Part shown: in pieces, positions 18,668-28,599 of the stretch | Numbering within the stretch: position 1 is the first letter of the stretch | How the letters are laid out: the number at the start of each line of letters is the position of its first letter | DNA from: Pseudomonadaceae bacterium | GTDB lineage: Bacteria; Pseudomonadota; Gammaproteobacteria; Pseudomonadales; Azotimanducaceae | Assembly: GCA_024743175.1 (NCBI GenBank) | Contig: JANSXA010000002.1 | Location: 1 to 64,000 of the forward strand | Direction: 5' to 3' | Length of the DNA: 64,000 nucleotides | The notes under the pieces: generated by a model | Database searches by the model: none | What the model saw: the letters and a program-made list of their open reading frames with translations, nothing else | Told to the model about the DNA's origin: nothing | Program-made: the position numbers and the translations under genes

Positions 18668-19837
18668 ATGCGCATAAAAGCGATATACGAAAGGAGCATT
18701 GCACTGCAGGGCAACATTGCCAATGCAGTGGTGGATTTTTCGAAACACACGGTTTCGCTGGTTGCCATAGTCAGCGACCAGGTCAGAAACGGCAAAACCG
18801 TCACCGGCCTGGCGTTTAATTCAATTGGTCGATTTGCTCAGGGCGGTATTATGCGCGAACGCATGATCCCTCGTCTGATGCAGGCGGACCCAACATCACT
18901 GCTGGATGCCAGTGGCTTACATTTCGATCTGAGTCGTATTTCCGCCAACATCATGCGCGATGAAAAACCCGGCGGTCACGGCGATCGAGCGGGTGCGGCT
19001 GCGGCGTTAGAACTGGCGTTCTGGGACCTCAATGCAAAACTCGCTGATGAGCCGGCCTATCAACATATTGCAAAAACTTTAGAACAAACACCCATCACTC
19101 AAGGTGTGCCAGTTTACGCTGCGGGTGGGTATTACTATCCAGGCGAATCCAGCAGAAAACTGGCCGAGGAGCTGAAGGCTTATCAGGACCTGGGCTATCG
19201 AGTATTCAAAATAAAAATTGGTGGCGCTGAACTGGCTGAAGACTTGAGTCGCATAGAAACCGCGATAAAGGTCGCCGGTGATACTGGCGCTGTGGCCGTC
19301 GATGCCAATGGACGATTTAATCCATCTACCGCACTGGCTTACGGCAAGGAACTTGCCGCTTACAAACTCCGTTGGTACGAAGAGCCCGGCGATCCGTTGG
19401 ACTACACGCTACTGGCAGAGCTTGGGGAACACTACCAAGGCTCAATTGCCACTGGTGAGAATCTTTTCAGTGCAGCTGATTCTCACAACCTGATGCGCTA
19501 CGCCGGCCTTCGCCCTGACAAAGATATTCTGCAGATGGACCCGGGATTATCGTACGGTCTGACTGAATATCAGAAGATTCTGGCGCTCACTACCGCAGCA
19601 GGGTTTCATCGCACTCAGTGCATTCCTCACGGCGGCCATCTGATCAACCTGCACATCGTCACTGCATTGGGGTTGGGTGGTTGTGAAGCCTATCCCGGCG
19701 TATTCGAGCCGTTTGGCGGTTATTCTACACAATGCCGAGTTGACAATGGACGGGTGATGCCCAGTGATGCACCAGGCTTCGGTCTGGAGCAGAAGACAGA
19801 GCTGGCACCCCATATAGACCACCTGTTAGGAATCTGA
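18668..19837 (+). CDS. Mandelate racemase / muconate lactonizing enzyme family protein
   Basis: This 389-residue enolase-superfamily enzyme has an N-terminal capping domain followed by a TIM barrel. The barrel shows YRVFKIKIGG (the KxK base), VDANGRFN (first metal ligand), LRWYEEPGDPLDY (second ligand) and SIATGENLFS (third ligand region), then IPHGGHL near the end. The motifs point to proton abstraction alpha to a carboxylate, as in dehydratases, racemases or cycloisomerases; the substrate is unknown. It lies 17 bp after the ABM gene and 1 bp before the next gene. Confidence 0.85.
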   Translation: MRIKAIYERSIALQGNIANAVVDFSKHTVSLVAIVSDQVRNGKTVTGLAFNSIGRFAQGGIMRERMIPRLMQADPTSLLDASGLHFDLSRISANIMRDEKPGGHGDRAGAAAALELAFWDLNAKLADEPAYQHIAKTLEQTPITQGVPVYAAGGYYYPGESSRKLAEELKAYQDLGYRVFKIKIGGAELAEDLSRIETAIKVAGDTGAVAVDANGRFNPSTALAYGKELAAYKLRWYEEPGDPLDYTLLAELGEHYQGSIATGENLFSAADSHNLMRYAGLRPDKDILQMDPGLSYGLTEYQKILALTTAAGFHRTQCIPHGGHLINLHIVTALGLGGCEAYPGVFEPFGGYSTQCRVDNGRVMPSDAPGFGLEQKTELAPHIDHLLGI

Positions 19838-19838
19838 A

Positions 19839-20756
19839 ATGGATATTTCTGTTGTCGGTTGCGGCGCGATGGGATCAATCTACGCTGCCCTGCTCGCCTC
19901 TGCAGGCAACAATGTTTGTGTCGTTGACCCTGATGTTGATCACATCAACGCAATCAACACACGTGGTCTGCGCGTCAGCGGCGCAAGTGGCGACCGCACG
20001 GTAAAGCTGCAGGGTTATACAACACCACCAGCAATACCTTCAGACCTGATTGTCTGTGCTGTGAAAGCTCGTTTCGTGAAGTCTGCAGCCGCTTCTTTGC
20101 AATCACTGATCGCTCCGCACACGCGTGTGCTGACCATCCAGAACGGACTTGGCAGCGCTGAGATCGTTGCAGACCACGTTGGTGCAGAACGTTTAATAGT
20201 CGGAGTTGCACAAGGATTCGGGGCCTCGCTGCCCGAACCTGGTATTGCACGTCACAATGACATGAAAGCCATTCGCATGGGGGCATACTCCACGCTCGAT
20301 TTTGCTGAGGTAGCTGCAATTGCTCAATTGTGGGCGGAAGCCGGGTTCGACGCCGCGCCAGTGAAGAACATAGCCGCCATGCAATGGGAGAAACTCATCT
20401 GCAACGTCGCCTACAGTGCACCTTGCGCAATCACAGGCATGAGTGTCGGTGAAGTTATGGATCATCCACATATGAGTATTGTCAGTAGAGCAGCTGCCAG
20501 GGAAGCTTTCGATATAGCCATCAACTCAGGCATAGCGCTGCGGTTTGATGATCCTGACAGGGAGATCAGGGAGTTCGCGGAACGCATGCCAGACGCTAAA
20601 CCCTCAGTGCTGCTGGATCTGGAAGCAGGACGTATCAGCGAAGTTGACTTCATTAATGGCGCCATCCCTCGCCAGGCAGTAAAAATCGGGCTTGCGGCAC
20701 CGATCAACACGACACTGACTGCGCTTGTGCAGACGCTTGAGTCAAAGCCACGCTGA
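19839..20756 (+). CDS. Ketopantoate reductase-like (ApbA/PanE family) oxidoreductase
   Basis: The protein has 305 residues. The N-terminal NADP fold starts DISVVGCGAMGSIYAALLASAG (GxGxxG). AVKARF and TIQNGLGSAE follow. The C-terminal helical domain has WEKLICNVAYSAPCAITG with the catalytic-type lysine, and LLDLEAGRISEVDFINGAI. It reduces a 2-oxo acid or related carbonyl. Its place as the last gene of a catabolic operon argues for a role other than pantothenate synthesis. Confidence 0.83.
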   Translation: MDISVVGCGAMGSIYAALLASAGNNVCVVDPDVDHINAINTRGLRVSGASGDRTVKLQGYTTPPAIPSDLIVCAVKARFVKSAAASLQSLIAPHTRVLTIQNGLGSAEIVADHVGAERLIVGVAQGFGASLPEPGIARHNDMKAIRMGAYSTLDFAEVAAIAQLWAEAGFDAAPVKNIAAMQWEKLICNVAYSAPCAITGMSVGEVMDHPHMSIVSRAAAREAFDIAINSGIALRFDDPDREIREFAERMPDAKPSVLLDLEAGRISEVDFINGAIPRQAVKIGLAAPINTTLTALVQTLESKPR

Positions 20757-20895
20757 ACTTATGTGATGAAGTTAACAATTCAGATCTGTGTTGACAACGA
20801 AATACTCAGCGACCGTATCAATCGCAGAGTCTGGTGGAAGCTGCTGCGTTATCCTACCCTGGACTCCAACACGTTGACGGAACCTTGCTGGTTTG

Positions 20896-21447
20896 ATGAT
20901 CGAACTATACCTCTTGATACTGGCCGGGCTGGTTGTCTACTGTATTGTAGTATTCAATCGGCTGATTGGCGCACGTAACAGTTGTACCAATGCCCGCGCT
21001 GGTATCGACGTAAACCTGACACGACGACATCAGCTCATTCCCAACCTGGTGGCTGTGGTGCGTGGCTATGCAGCCCATGAGCAGGAGACACTGACAGCGG
21101 TTACACGAGCGCGAAGCCAGGCGATCAGTGTCCTCGGCAGCAGCCAAAGTGCCCGTGCTGAAGCAGGTCTGGCAGAAGCTTTAGCGCTTCTGAATGTTCG
21201 CCTCGAAGCTTATCCGGAGCTTAAGGCGCAGCGACCCTTTATCAATCTGATGAAGAACCTGACCGAAGCAGAAGAACAGATTTCGGCGTCACGGCGGGCT
21301 TTTAACGCCCACGTGATGCAGATGAATAACCTCGTGCAACAGTTCCCTACCCTGATCATCGCCAGCCTGTTCGGCTTCAAAGTTCAGGAACCATTCTCCG
21401 CCGGTGCAGGTGCGCAACACGCGCCGATTGTGAATCTACCAGGATAG
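20896..21447 (+). CDS. lemA: LemA family protein
   Basis: The protein has 183 residues. One N-terminal membrane helix (about 3-20) is followed by the LemA core: VFNRLIGARNSCTNARAGIDVNLTRRHQLIPNLVAVVRGYAAHEQETL, a long helix with LRxRxxLIPNLV-type signature, then AEEQISASRRAFNAHVMQMNN. ATG 20896 is preceded in frame by a TTG at 20893. The protein is membrane-anchored with the helical domain outside or in the periplasm. It is paired with a DUF3137 gene 6 bp downstream, a common association. The 139 bp before it hold nothing clear. Confidence 0.88.
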   Translation: MIELYLLILAGLVVYCIVVFNRLIGARNSCTNARAGIDVNLTRRHQLIPNLVAVVRGYAAHEQETLTAVTRARSQAISVLGSSQSARAEAGLAEALALLNVRLEAYPELKAQRPFINLMKNLTEAEEQISASRRAFNAHVMQMNNLVQQFPTLIIASLFGFKVQEPFSAGAGAQHAPIVNLPG

Positions 21448-21453
21448 ATAGAG

Positions 21454-22497
21454 GTGAACACTTCGAACAGGCACAACAGCAAGCCGGTGGCTTTGCCCGA
21501 CATGAAAGCGACATTCCAGGCGCTGGAAAAACAGCGCCATCAGGCTATCAAGGCGTTCTGGGTCACACTGGTTAAATCGCTGTTACTACTGCCGCTTTGT
21601 TTTCTGCCCGGCATGCTTTTTATCCCGATTGGGGATGCGACCCTCTGGCAGACTGTGACAGAACATAGCACATCACTCTTCGACCTGAGTACTGAGATGG
21701 AAACCAATTTTGCCATGGCTCTGTTCATGGTTGGCTCGGTCTGGTTTTTTGGCAGTCTGTATCTGTTGATACGTTTCTTCAATCGGCGCGGCAGAGAGCC
21801 CGGTCGGGTCTATCTGAGAGACTACAAAACTAAAGTCTTCAGTCAGATATGTGCCGACCATTTCGCCAATCTTACCTACAAACCTAACAGCGGTATTCCG
21901 TGGCGCGTTCTGGATGACAGCAATCTCTTCCCCTGGATCAGTGACTGGTATCAAAGTGAGGATCTATTCGAGGGTCGGGTGGAGCACACCGACATAACCT
22001 TTGCAGAGGCTCATGCCAAACGGGAACGCACACGGGTGACTGGAGAGGGTATGGAAACCTATCTGGACAGCTATTTTCGCGGCATCATTTTTATTGCCGA
22101 CTTCCACAAACATTTTCACAGCACCACACGGATCACGCCTGCCGGCGAGAAGCTGAAACGGGTCCGCAAACAGGAATCAGTTATCCTGGAGGATCCTGAA
22201 TTTCAGAGTTTCTTTGTAACCACAAGCACCGATCAGAGCGATGTTCGTTACATTTTGAGTACCAGCATGATGCGGCGGATCCTCTGCGTACATAAGAGGT
22301 TTCCAAAACTGCGGATTCTTTTCCAGGATGAAAAGATGCTCATGCTGTTACCTGCTCATAGAGATCGTTTTGAACCTTCATTGTATAAACGGGCTGATTG
22401 TGAAACCCAGATCAACAGTTTCATTGCCGATGTAGAGACGCTGCTACCTGTTGTTGACGAACTCAATCTAAACCTGCGGATATGGTCTAAGTCCTGA
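21454..22497 (+). CDS. DUF3137 domain-containing membrane protein
   Basis: The protein has 347 residues and a GTG start. A cytoplasmic N-terminal helix (about 1-30) precedes two membrane segments (about 34-60 and 82-108). A long soluble domain with the DUF3137 pattern then follows (DLFEGRVEHTDITFAEAHAKRERT, GIIFIADFHKHFHSTTRITP). The role is unknown. LemA/DUF3137 pairs occur widely, which suggests a joint membrane function. Confidence 0.82.
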   Translation: MNTSNRHNSKPVALPDMKATFQALEKQRHQAIKAFWVTLVKSLLLLPLCFLPGMLFIPIGDATLWQTVTEHSTSLFDLSTEMETNFAMALFMVGSVWFFGSLYLLIRFFNRRGREPGRVYLRDYKTKVFSQICADHFANLTYKPNSGIPWRVLDDSNLFPWISDWYQSEDLFEGRVEHTDITFAEAHAKRERTRVTGEGMETYLDSYFRGIIFIADFHKHFHSTTRITPAGEKLKRVRKQESVILEDPEFQSFFVTTSTDQSDVRYILSTSMMRRILCVHKRFPKLRILFQDEKMLMLLPAHRDRFEPSLYKRADCETQINSFIADVETLLPVVDELNLNLRIWSKS

Positions 22498-22581
22498 CTG
22501 GACCTGAACAGGAAATCGTTGTCTGTTTCGCGTATACTCCTCGCTTCGCTGGCTGTGAGTCATCTAACGATCAATGCCTTT

Positions 22582-22605
22582 TTGTGCAGCTGGTTGTGCA
22601 GCTGG
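22582..22605. repeat. Perfect tandem duplication of a 12-bp unit
   Basis: TTGTGCAGCTGG occurs twice without a gap (22582-22593 and 22594-22605). A short inverted repeat GGATTC-ATGC-GAATCC (22605-22620) abuts it. Both lie in the 165-bp gap before the gene at 22663. They could be part of the 5' leader of the small-protein pair; no further function can be seen. Confidence 0.6.
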
Positions 22606-22662
22606 GATTCATGCGAATCCGACTATAACCACCACACTTTGAACAGGGGCTGACACAATCTG

Positions 22663-22797
22663 ATGAAAAAACCGAACTACTCTCACGAAAAACGCCAACG
22701 CGAACTCGCAAAACAAAAGAAGAAAGAAGCAAAGAAACTCAACAAGGCTAAGCAAGGAACCAACAGTGAAGAAGAAACAACCCGAATCGAATCCTAA
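22663..22797 (+). CDS. Small lysine-rich conserved protein, 44 aa
   Basis: It starts ATG at 22663 and reads MKKPNYSHEKRQRELAKQKK before an acidic C-terminal tail (EEETTRIES). The lysine-rich, helix-forming composition and the KKPNYSxEKRQRELAKQ start match a small uncharacterised protein seen in many gammaproteobacteria. I recall the pattern but no function. It is strongly basic and could bind RNA or the ribosome. Its 3' end overlaps the next gene by 32 bp in another frame. Confidence 0.7.
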   Translation: MKKPNYSHEKRQRELAKQKKKEAKKLNKAKQGTNSEEETTRIES

Positions 22798-22966
22798 TTC
22801 AGCCCTGCGTCGTGAAGCGCTTGCTTCTGATGTTGAACGGTTTCTGAACTCAGGAAATAAAATCGAACAGATCCCTACTGGCGTATCCGCACAAGCGAAT
22901 TTTGCTCCGGGCAAACCACGACAGGCCCAGGACAGTACCAAAAAGACTGATACCCCCAGCTCCTGA
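22766..22966 (+). CDS. Small SutA-like protein, 66 aa
   Basis: The GTG start at 22766 follows AAGGAACC. The core ALASDVERFLNSGNKIEQIPTGVSA resembles the helical part of SutA-type RNA-polymerase-binding regulators (EEFLSRGGKVQEI...). The acidic N-terminal arm of SutA is missing and the tail is disordered. The comparison is from memory and is weak. The gene overlaps the preceding one by 32 bp, out of frame, so expression is probably coupled. Confidence 0.55.
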   Translation: MKKKQPESNPNSALRREALASDVERFLNSGNKIEQIPTGVSAQANFAPGKPRQAQDSTKKTDTPSS

Positions 22967-23015
22967 TCCCCAGCTTTAAAGAAAGGTACCTGATCCATTT
23001 GCGAGGATTTCAAAA

Positions 23016-24710
23016 ATGACTAGATGGGGCGTTTTCCTGGCAGGCTGGATCGTTATCTTCTCTGGCGCCGGGCTCGCCCACTTCATTCAAACCTCTTCTG
23101 ATGTCACCATCGAAGATATCCGCTTTCAAAGCGCAGGCGGTAAAACACTCAGTGCGCTGCTGTATCTACCCGCCGACGCTACCACTGAAAATAAAGCCCC
23201 TGCCATTCTGGCGGTACACGGCTATATCAATTCGCGCGAGGTGCAATCCGGGTTTGCAATAGAATTTGCCCGACGCGGCTACGTTGTTCTCGCTTTAGAC
23301 CAGACTGGTCACGGCTACTCGGACCCTCCTGCCTTCAGTGAAGGTTTTGGTGGACCCGATGCATTGCAATACCTGCACTCATTGGACGTAGTAGATACTA
23401 ACAATATTGGTTTAGAGGGACACTCCATGGGCGGCTGGGCTGTGCTTGCCGCAGCAGCAGCGATGCCCGATGGTTATCGCTCGGTGGTTCTACAGGGCTC
23501 CAGCACCGGTCCGCCTTTTGCTGCGGACGGCACGCCGACCTGGCCACGAAATATAGCTGTTGTATTTGCTCAATTCGACGAGTTCGCGGAACTGATGTGG
23601 GGCGTCCGGAGCGCTCAAGACGTCAACGAGAGCGCCAAACTGCAGGCGTTGTTCGGTACCGAGGCGGCTGTTATACCCAATACCCTGTATGGCAACATTA
23701 ATACGGGTTCAGCGCGCATGCTCATGCAACCGCCGGTTACACATCCCGGCAATCACCTTTCGCAAGCATCCATCGCCGCCGCAGTAGACTGGTTTGCACA
23801 AACACTGGAGGGCGGACAATCCCTGGATTCATCGAATCAAATCTGGTTCGTCAAAGAGATGGGCACGCTGATCGCGCTTATCGGTCTGGTCATTCTGATC
23901 ATCGGTAGCCTGCGCCTTTTTCTGAGTTTCGAAATATTCAGCAGTCTGGTTGTTTCAACGTATGACTCAGCGATCATGCAGAGAAACAGCAAATGGTGGT
24001 TACTGGCTGGCCTGAGCGCCTTCATACCCGTAGCTACTTTCTATCCTCTGTTCAACTGGGCGGAGGCTGTGTTTCCACCCAATACATGGTTTGCCCAGGG
24101 CATAACCAATCAGATTGTCGTCTGGGCATTGTTTAACGCAGCAGCCGCAAATTTGATAATGAAAGTGACTTCCACCAGCACATCGCTGAGTAAAGAACTG
24201 CCTGGACCCAGCCTGGCATTGGCCTGTCTTGTGGTCTCAATTGCCTACCTTGCGGTGTTCGTCGTGGATCTTGTATTTACCGTGGATTTCCGTTTCTGGT
24301 TTGTTGGCCTCAAGGCCCTGAGCCTTACGCAACTCCAGCTGGCACTGATCTACGTTGTACCGTTTCTGCTTTACTTTATTGGCGTTCTACGCCCTCTGCA
24401 TGGCGGTTTAAGCGTCGAAAGAGATGGCTGGTTGATTGTCTACACCAGCAACGCACTGGCAATGATGGGTGGGTTTCTGTTATTCCTCATAGCGCAATAT
24501 GCGTACCTGTTCAGCACCGGCACACTGCTGACGCCCAATGAACCACTGAATACCATTGTCATGATTCAGTTTGTACCTCTGTTGCTGATTGTCTCCATTA
24601 TCAGCACCTGTGCCTTTTGTCGAACCAATCGCTATCTGCCTGGAGCGCTGGTAAATACGCTGTTTGTAACCTGGTACATTGTTGCCGGGCAGGCGACCCA
24701 GGTCGCCTGA
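23016..24710 (+). CDS. Alpha/beta hydrolase fused to a polytopic membrane domain
   Basis: The protein has 564 residues. An N-terminal helix (5-23) is followed by an alpha/beta-hydrolase domain with an oxyanion region (ILAVHGYINSR), nucleophile elbow G-H-S137-M-G-G, and a histidine in HPGNHLSQ near 250. After residue 280 come about seven membrane helices that make up half the protein. The hydrolase probably faces the periplasm and acts on a lipid or exported ester. The membrane half is not recognised. AGGATTTCAAAA precedes the ATG. Confidence 0.75.
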   Translation: MTRWGVFLAGWIVIFSGAGLAHFIQTSSDVTIEDIRFQSAGGKTLSALLYLPADATTENKAPAILAVHGYINSREVQSGFAIEFARRGYVVLALDQTGHGYSDPPAFSEGFGGPDALQYLHSLDVVDTNNIGLEGHSMGGWAVLAAAAAMPDGYRSVVLQGSSTGPPFAADGTPTWPRNIAVVFAQFDEFAELMWGVRSAQDVNESAKLQALFGTEAAVIPNTLYGNINTGSARMLMQPPVTHPGNHLSQASIAAAVDWFAQTLEGGQSLDSSNQIWFVKEMGTLIALIGLVILIIGSLRLFLSFEIFSSLVVSTYDSAIMQRNSKWWLLAGLSAFIPVATFYPLFNWAEAVFPPNTWFAQGITNQIVVWALFNAAAANLIMKVTSTSTSLSKELPGPSLALACLVVSIAYLAVFVVDLVFTVDFRFWFVGLKALSLTQLQLALIYVVPFLLYFIGVLRPLHGGLSVERDGWLIVYTSNALAMMGGFLLFLIAQYAYLFSTGTLLTPNEPLNTIVMIQFVPLLLIVSIISTCAFCRTNRYLPGALVNTLFVTWYIVAGQATQVA

Positions 24711-24723
24711 GAGGGAACAGGAG

Positions 24724-25344
24724 ATGAACGCCATTTTGGATCTAAAGTGGGCCTGGATCGTCGTATTTGTCACCGTGCTGATCTGGTCAGGCATTGATCC
24801 GCATGACTATCCGACATGGGTGCTTGAAGCAGGGCCCGCAGTCATCGCTGCTGCTGTATTGTGGTTTACTCGGAAATCCTTCCCGCTTACCCCGCTTGCG
24901 TACCTACTGATCCTGATCCACTGCATTATTCTCATGGTCGGTGCTCACTACACCTATGCCGAGGTACCCCTGTTCGACTGGATTGCTGAGGTCTTCAACA
25001 GCGACAGAAACAATTACGACAAGCTGGGGCATTTTGTACAGGGCTTTGTACCTGCAATTGTTGCGCGGGAAATATTGATCCGGAAAAACGTAGTCAACGG
25101 CAATCGATGGCGGGCTTTTCTCATCGTCTGCTTCTGCCTGGGTTTCAGCGCGTTCTACGAAATGATCGAATGGTGGGTCGCCTTGTTATCAGGCGAAGCT
25201 GCGGAATCCTTCCTCGGCACTCAGGGTTACATATGGGACACACAATCTGACATGGCCTGGGCGCTGTCTGGCGCCACGATCGCACTTATTTTACTGGGCC
25301 GTGCACATGATCGACAACTACAGAACCTGGAGACAACCGCTTGA
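24724..25344 (+). CDS. DUF2238 (YjdF-like) membrane protein
   Basis: The protein has 206 residues. The ATG at 24724 follows GAGAGGGAACAGGAG. An open frame 15 codons upstream lies inside the previous gene. About six membrane helices are visible, with the family hallmarks [30 protein letters not shown] and the acidic-rich [11 protein letters not shown]. The function is unknown. It overlaps the creA start by 4 bp. Confidence 0.85.
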   Translation: MNAILDLKWAWIVVFVTVLIWSGIDPHDYPTWVLEAGPAVIAAAVLWFTRKSFPLTPLAYLLILIHCIILMVGAHYTYAEVPLFDWIAEVFNSDRNNYDKLGHFVQGFVPAIVAREILIRKNVVNGNRWRAFLIVCFCLGFSAFYEMIEWWVALLSGEAAESFLGTQGYIWDTQSDMAWALSGATIALILLGRAHDRQLQNLETTA

Positions 25345-25850
25345 ACTTAAGCCGCTCAGTTACTCTCACTCCTAAACTGGCAGTCCTGCTGCTGCTTTTC
25401 TGGCAAAGTCTCACCCACGCAGAAGAAATTGGCAGCGTTGACACCAAATTCAAGCTTATTGGACCCGACCACAAAGTTGTGGTTGATGCTTTTGACGACA
25501 CAAAGGTCGATGGCGTTGCCTGTCATATCAGCCGTGCGGTAACCGGCGGACTTAAAGGCGCGGTAGGACTGGCCGAAGACACATCCGATGCGTCAATTTC
25601 CTGCCGTCAGGTTGGTCCCATCAACTTCACAGATTCGCTGAAAAAAGGTGAGCAGGTTTTTACAGAACGCCGCTCTGTCCTGTTCAAGCGCCTGCAGGTT
25701 GTTAGATTCTGCGATGAAACAAGAAACACGCTGGTGTACCTTGCTTACAGCGACAAGATAGTCGACGGTTCACCACAAAATGCGATATCCACCGTCCCTA
25801 TCAAGCCATGGTCGGGCAAACAAGTGCCTCCCCGCTGCAACGACGAATAA
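25341..25850 (+). CDS. creA: CreA family periplasmic protein
   Basis: The protein has 169 residues. A signal peptide (about 1-27, ending THAEE) is followed by the CreA pattern: [47 protein letters not shown]. The start is a TTG that overlaps the stop of the preceding gene. Cysteines in ACHIS, SCRQV and the C-terminal RCNDE could form disulfides. The function of CreA is unknown. It ends 11 bp before the converging molybdenum hydroxylase gene. Confidence 0.88.
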   Translation: MNLSRSVTLTPKLAVLLLLFWQSLTHAEEIGSVDTKFKLIGPDHKVVVDAFDDTKVDGVACHISRAVTGGLKGAVGLAEDTSDASISCRQVGPINFTDSLKKGEQVFTERRSVLFKRLQVVRFCDETRNTLVYLAYSDKIVDGSPQNAISTVPIKPWSGKQVPPRCNDE

Positions 25851-25861
25851 GCAGAGCTCGC

Positions 25862-28102
25862 CTAGACCAGTTTGAAACCAAGCTCGCTGAGCGGCATAGA
25901 CCGGATGCGCTCACCCGTTGCTGCGTGAATTGCATTGGTTACCGCGGGCGCCAACGGCGGCAAAGCCGGCTCACCCAGACCTGTTGACGGGTTATCACTT
26001 TCAATGAAATGCACGTCAACCTCTGGTGTTGCAGCAATGCGCATGACGGGATACTCATCAAAGTTATCCTGCTGAATTACGCCATTCTCCATCGTGATCT
26101 GCTGTCCAGCCATGGTGCTTAATCCATCGATGACAGACCCCTGCACCTGACTCATTGCCCCACTGCGGTTAATAATAGGTCCCACATCCACGGCAACGGT
26201 GACCTTCTCAACACGAAAGTTACGATCTGCATCGACAGATACCTGCGCTACTTCCGCAACGTGCGCTGCATGACAGAAATAGAAAGCCAGGCCCAGCCCG
26301 GTACCTGCTGGCAGGGTCTTACCCCAACCGGCTTTTTCAGCGGCCAGCTTTATGACATCAATGGCCCGACCGGTATTCAACGCATTGACGTTGCCGTCGT
26401 CGAGCCATCGTCGCTCACCCATAAGCTCGAGTAGAAACTCGAGATGATCACGCCCGGCCAGATCGGCAAGTTCATGGATAAAGCCCTGTTCAACAAAAGC
26501 ATTGGTGTTTGAACCCGGTGCCCGCCAGGCACCACAGGGCGTTGCTATATCCATCATTGATTGAGTTACGCGGGCGTTGTCCAGTGCCACCATGGAAAAC
26601 TCGTTGCCACGCAGGCCGGATCCGATGACCGGTTTGCCCTGTTTCGAAAAACCGATGTAATGCTGATCCCAGGCGGCCAGATTTCCAGCTGGATCAATGG
26701 CACCCTTCATCTGTTCAAAACCGCCTACTCTGAAAAAATCGTTATGAATGTCATCCGGTCTGGTCCAGGTTAACTTGACGGGTATACCCATCCGGTGCGA
26801 AATCGCCATGGCTTCGGCTGCAAAATCGTGCACGGCTCGACGCCCGAATCCACCACCCATGCGTTTGGCATGCACCGTGACATTTTCAGGCGTTATGCCA
26901 AACATGTTGTTGGCAATCTCTTTAACCTGACCAGGAAACTGGCTGCCCAGCCATATTTCCATGGCATCTGCAGCGCCTGCAGTACCCTTTTTGAAATGCG
27001 CGGTTGCATTCATCGGCTCCATGCAGACATGTGCAACATAGGGAAACTGATAGAAAGCCTCAAGAACCTTATTGTCAGCCTGGGCAAAAGCTGGTGCTAC
27101 GCTGCCGCTGTCGAGGCGAACCTCACCACCACCCTCGGCGGCAATCTGCTTCGCCTGATCTACCATTTGTGCCCAGCTGTCGTCGGAAGCTCCAGATTCA
27201 TCCCAGGTCACCTGCAGCTTTTCTCTGGCTGCTAAGACAGACCAGGTATCGTCACCAACGATGGCAACACCGCCACGTAAATCCGCCAGACCATCAAGAA
27301 AACCCATTGACGCTTTTCCAGCCCGCGCATCCGGTTGCAGGATAAACGCATCGATAACACCGGGCTGAGCTTTGATTTCTGTTGCATTAAATGACGTTGC
27401 ACGCCCACCAATTCGCGGGCAGCGGGCATAGGTTGCAAACTTCATCCCGGGCACGTCAACATCAATGCCAAACTGCGATTGACCAGACACGATAACAAGG
27501 TTATCCACACCACCGATGGAAGTCCCAATAATGGTGTACGAGCGCGGATCTTTAAATGACAGCATTTCCGGGTCAGGTACGGGCTGACGCACAGCCACTG
27601 CTGCAAGCTGGCCAAAGGTCATACTCTCTCCTGAAGAGTGAATGACCTTACTTTCGCGGGCATCAAGATCTTCACGCTCTACTTCCATCAGCAACGATGC
27701 GGCACCAATCAGCATCTCTCTGGCGGATGCGCCCATACGGCGCATGGTGTCGATGTTTCGTGGCACGGAGGTTGAACCGCCAGCGCCCTGCATACCATAT
27801 TTGCTGGCATCCAGTGGCGCATCCAGAACTACCACGTCTTCCCATCTGGCGCCCATCTCTTCAGCGATGATCATCGGCAGTGTTGTTTTAATACCCTGCC
27901 CCATTTCTGGGATCGATGAATAAATGGTGATCTGACCATCGGTATCAATCTGCACATAAACATTTAATTCTTTTGACTGAACCAGCGTGCCGCCGTCCTC
28001 AGCCAATGCCGCCACAGGTAAATTCAGCTGCAGCATCAGGCCACCGCTGGCCAGCGCAGAAACTTTAAACAGGTTACGTCGATTTATGCGGCTGATACTC
28101 AT
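25862..28102 (-). CDS. Molybdenum hydroxylase large subunit (IorB-like, xanthine dehydrogenase family)
   Basis: The protein has 746 residues. The real start is the ATG at 28102 inside an ATGA overlap with the small-subunit gene. It begins with a Tat signal ([16 protein letters not shown], arginines 8 and 9), so the folded enzyme is exported. Two Mo-binding halves follow, with [16 protein letters not shown] for the cofactor and [18 protein letters not shown] carrying the catalytic-type glutamate near the C-terminus. This resembles isoquinoline 1-oxidoreductase and periplasmic aldehyde dehydrogenases. The substrate is unknown. No FAD subunit is encoded, as usual for this branch. Confidence 0.88.
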   Translation of the reverse strand: MSISRINRRNLFKVSALASGGLMLQLNLPVAALAEDGGTLVQSKELNVYVQIDTDGQITIYSSIPEMGQGIKTTLPMIIAEEMGARWEDVVVLDAPLDASKYGMQGAGGSTSVPRNIDTMRRMGASAREMLIGAASLLMEVEREDLDARESKVIHSSGESMTFGQLAAVAVRQPVPDPEMLSFKDPRSYTIIGTSIGGVDNLVIVSGQSQFGIDVDVPGMKFATYARCPRIGGRATSFNATEIKAQPGVIDAFILQPDARAGKASMGFLDGLADLRGGVAIVGDDTWSVLAAREKLQVTWDESGASDDSWAQMVDQAKQIAAEGGGEVRLDSGSVAPAFAQADNKVLEAFYQFPYVAHVCMEPMNATAHFKKGTAGAADAMEIWLGSQFPGQVKEIANNMFGITPENVTVHAKRMGGGFGRRAVHDFAAEAMAISHRMGIPVKLTWTRPDDIHNDFFRVGGFEQMKGAIDPAGNLAAWDQHYIGFSKQGKPVIGSGLRGNEFSMVALDNARVTQSMMDIATPCGAWRAPGSNTNAFVEQGFIHELADLAGRDHLEFLLELMGERRWLDDGNVNALNTGRAIDVIKLAAEKAGWGKTLPAGTGLGLAFYFCHAAHVAEVAQVSVDADRNFRVEKVTVAVDVGPIINRSGAMSQVQGSVIDGLSTMAGQQITMENGVIQQDNFDEYPVMRIAATPEVDVHFIESDNPSTGLGEPALPPLAPAVTNAIHAATGERIRSMPLSELGFKLV

Positions 28103-28599
28103 TGACCGGCTCCTGTCACTTTCGTGGACGACGTATCTGCATCGTAATAAGCAGCAGCAGTATGAATGGCCTGGCGCACTCTGATGTAAGTGCCACAACG
28201 ACAGTAGTTCCCCGCCATGGCCTGGTCTATATCGTCGTCGTCGGGATTTCTGTTGTTTGCAAGCAGCGCCGCCGCACTCATGATCTGACCTGCCTGACAG
28301 TATCCACACTGGGCCACATCGTGTTGTATCCAGGCGCTTTGCAGCGGATGCAACTCACCCCCCTGCGCCAGGCCTTCAATGGTGGTGACGGGACCGGAGA
28401 CCGCTGAAACCGGTAAAACACAGGAACGCATCGGGGAACCGTTAACGTGCACCGTGCAGGCGCCACACTGAGCTATACCACAGCCATACTTGCTGCCGGT
28501 AAGCTTGAGTTTGTCGCGCAGGACCCACAACAACGGCATTTCAGGCTGCGCCTCAACCTCTACTTTCTCGCCGTTCACCATCAACACAAATTTGCTCAT
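28099..28599 (-). CDS. Molybdenum hydroxylase small subunit, two [2Fe-2S] clusters (IorA-like)
   Basis: The protein has 166 residues. The plant-type ferredoxin cluster uses C40, C45, C48 and C60; the second cluster in the helical domain uses C98, C101, C133 and C135 (CGYCQAGQ and NYCRCGTY). It passes electrons from the molybdenum centre of the large subunit. It has no signal of its own, so it is probably exported with the Tat-bearing partner. The gene pair is divergent from dusC, with a 174-bp gap in which I see no clear promoter. Confidence 0.9.
   Translation of the reverse strand: MSKFVLMVNGEKVEVEAQPEMPLLWVLRDKLKLTGSKYGCGIAQCGACTVHVNGSPMRSCVLPVSAVSGPVTTIEGLAQGGELHPLQSAWIQHDVAQCGYCQAGQIMSAAALLANNRNPDDDDIDQAMAGNYCRCGTYIRVRQAIHTAAAYYDADTSSTKVTGAGQ

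Noticed and set aside
20763-20978. 71-codon ORF before lemA
   Set aside because: It overlaps lemA in another frame, lacks a ribosome site and has an unlikely composition.
22605-22620. tRNA T-arm-like inverted repeat
   Set aside because: No TTCGA loop and no acceptor, D or anticodon arms can be built around it.
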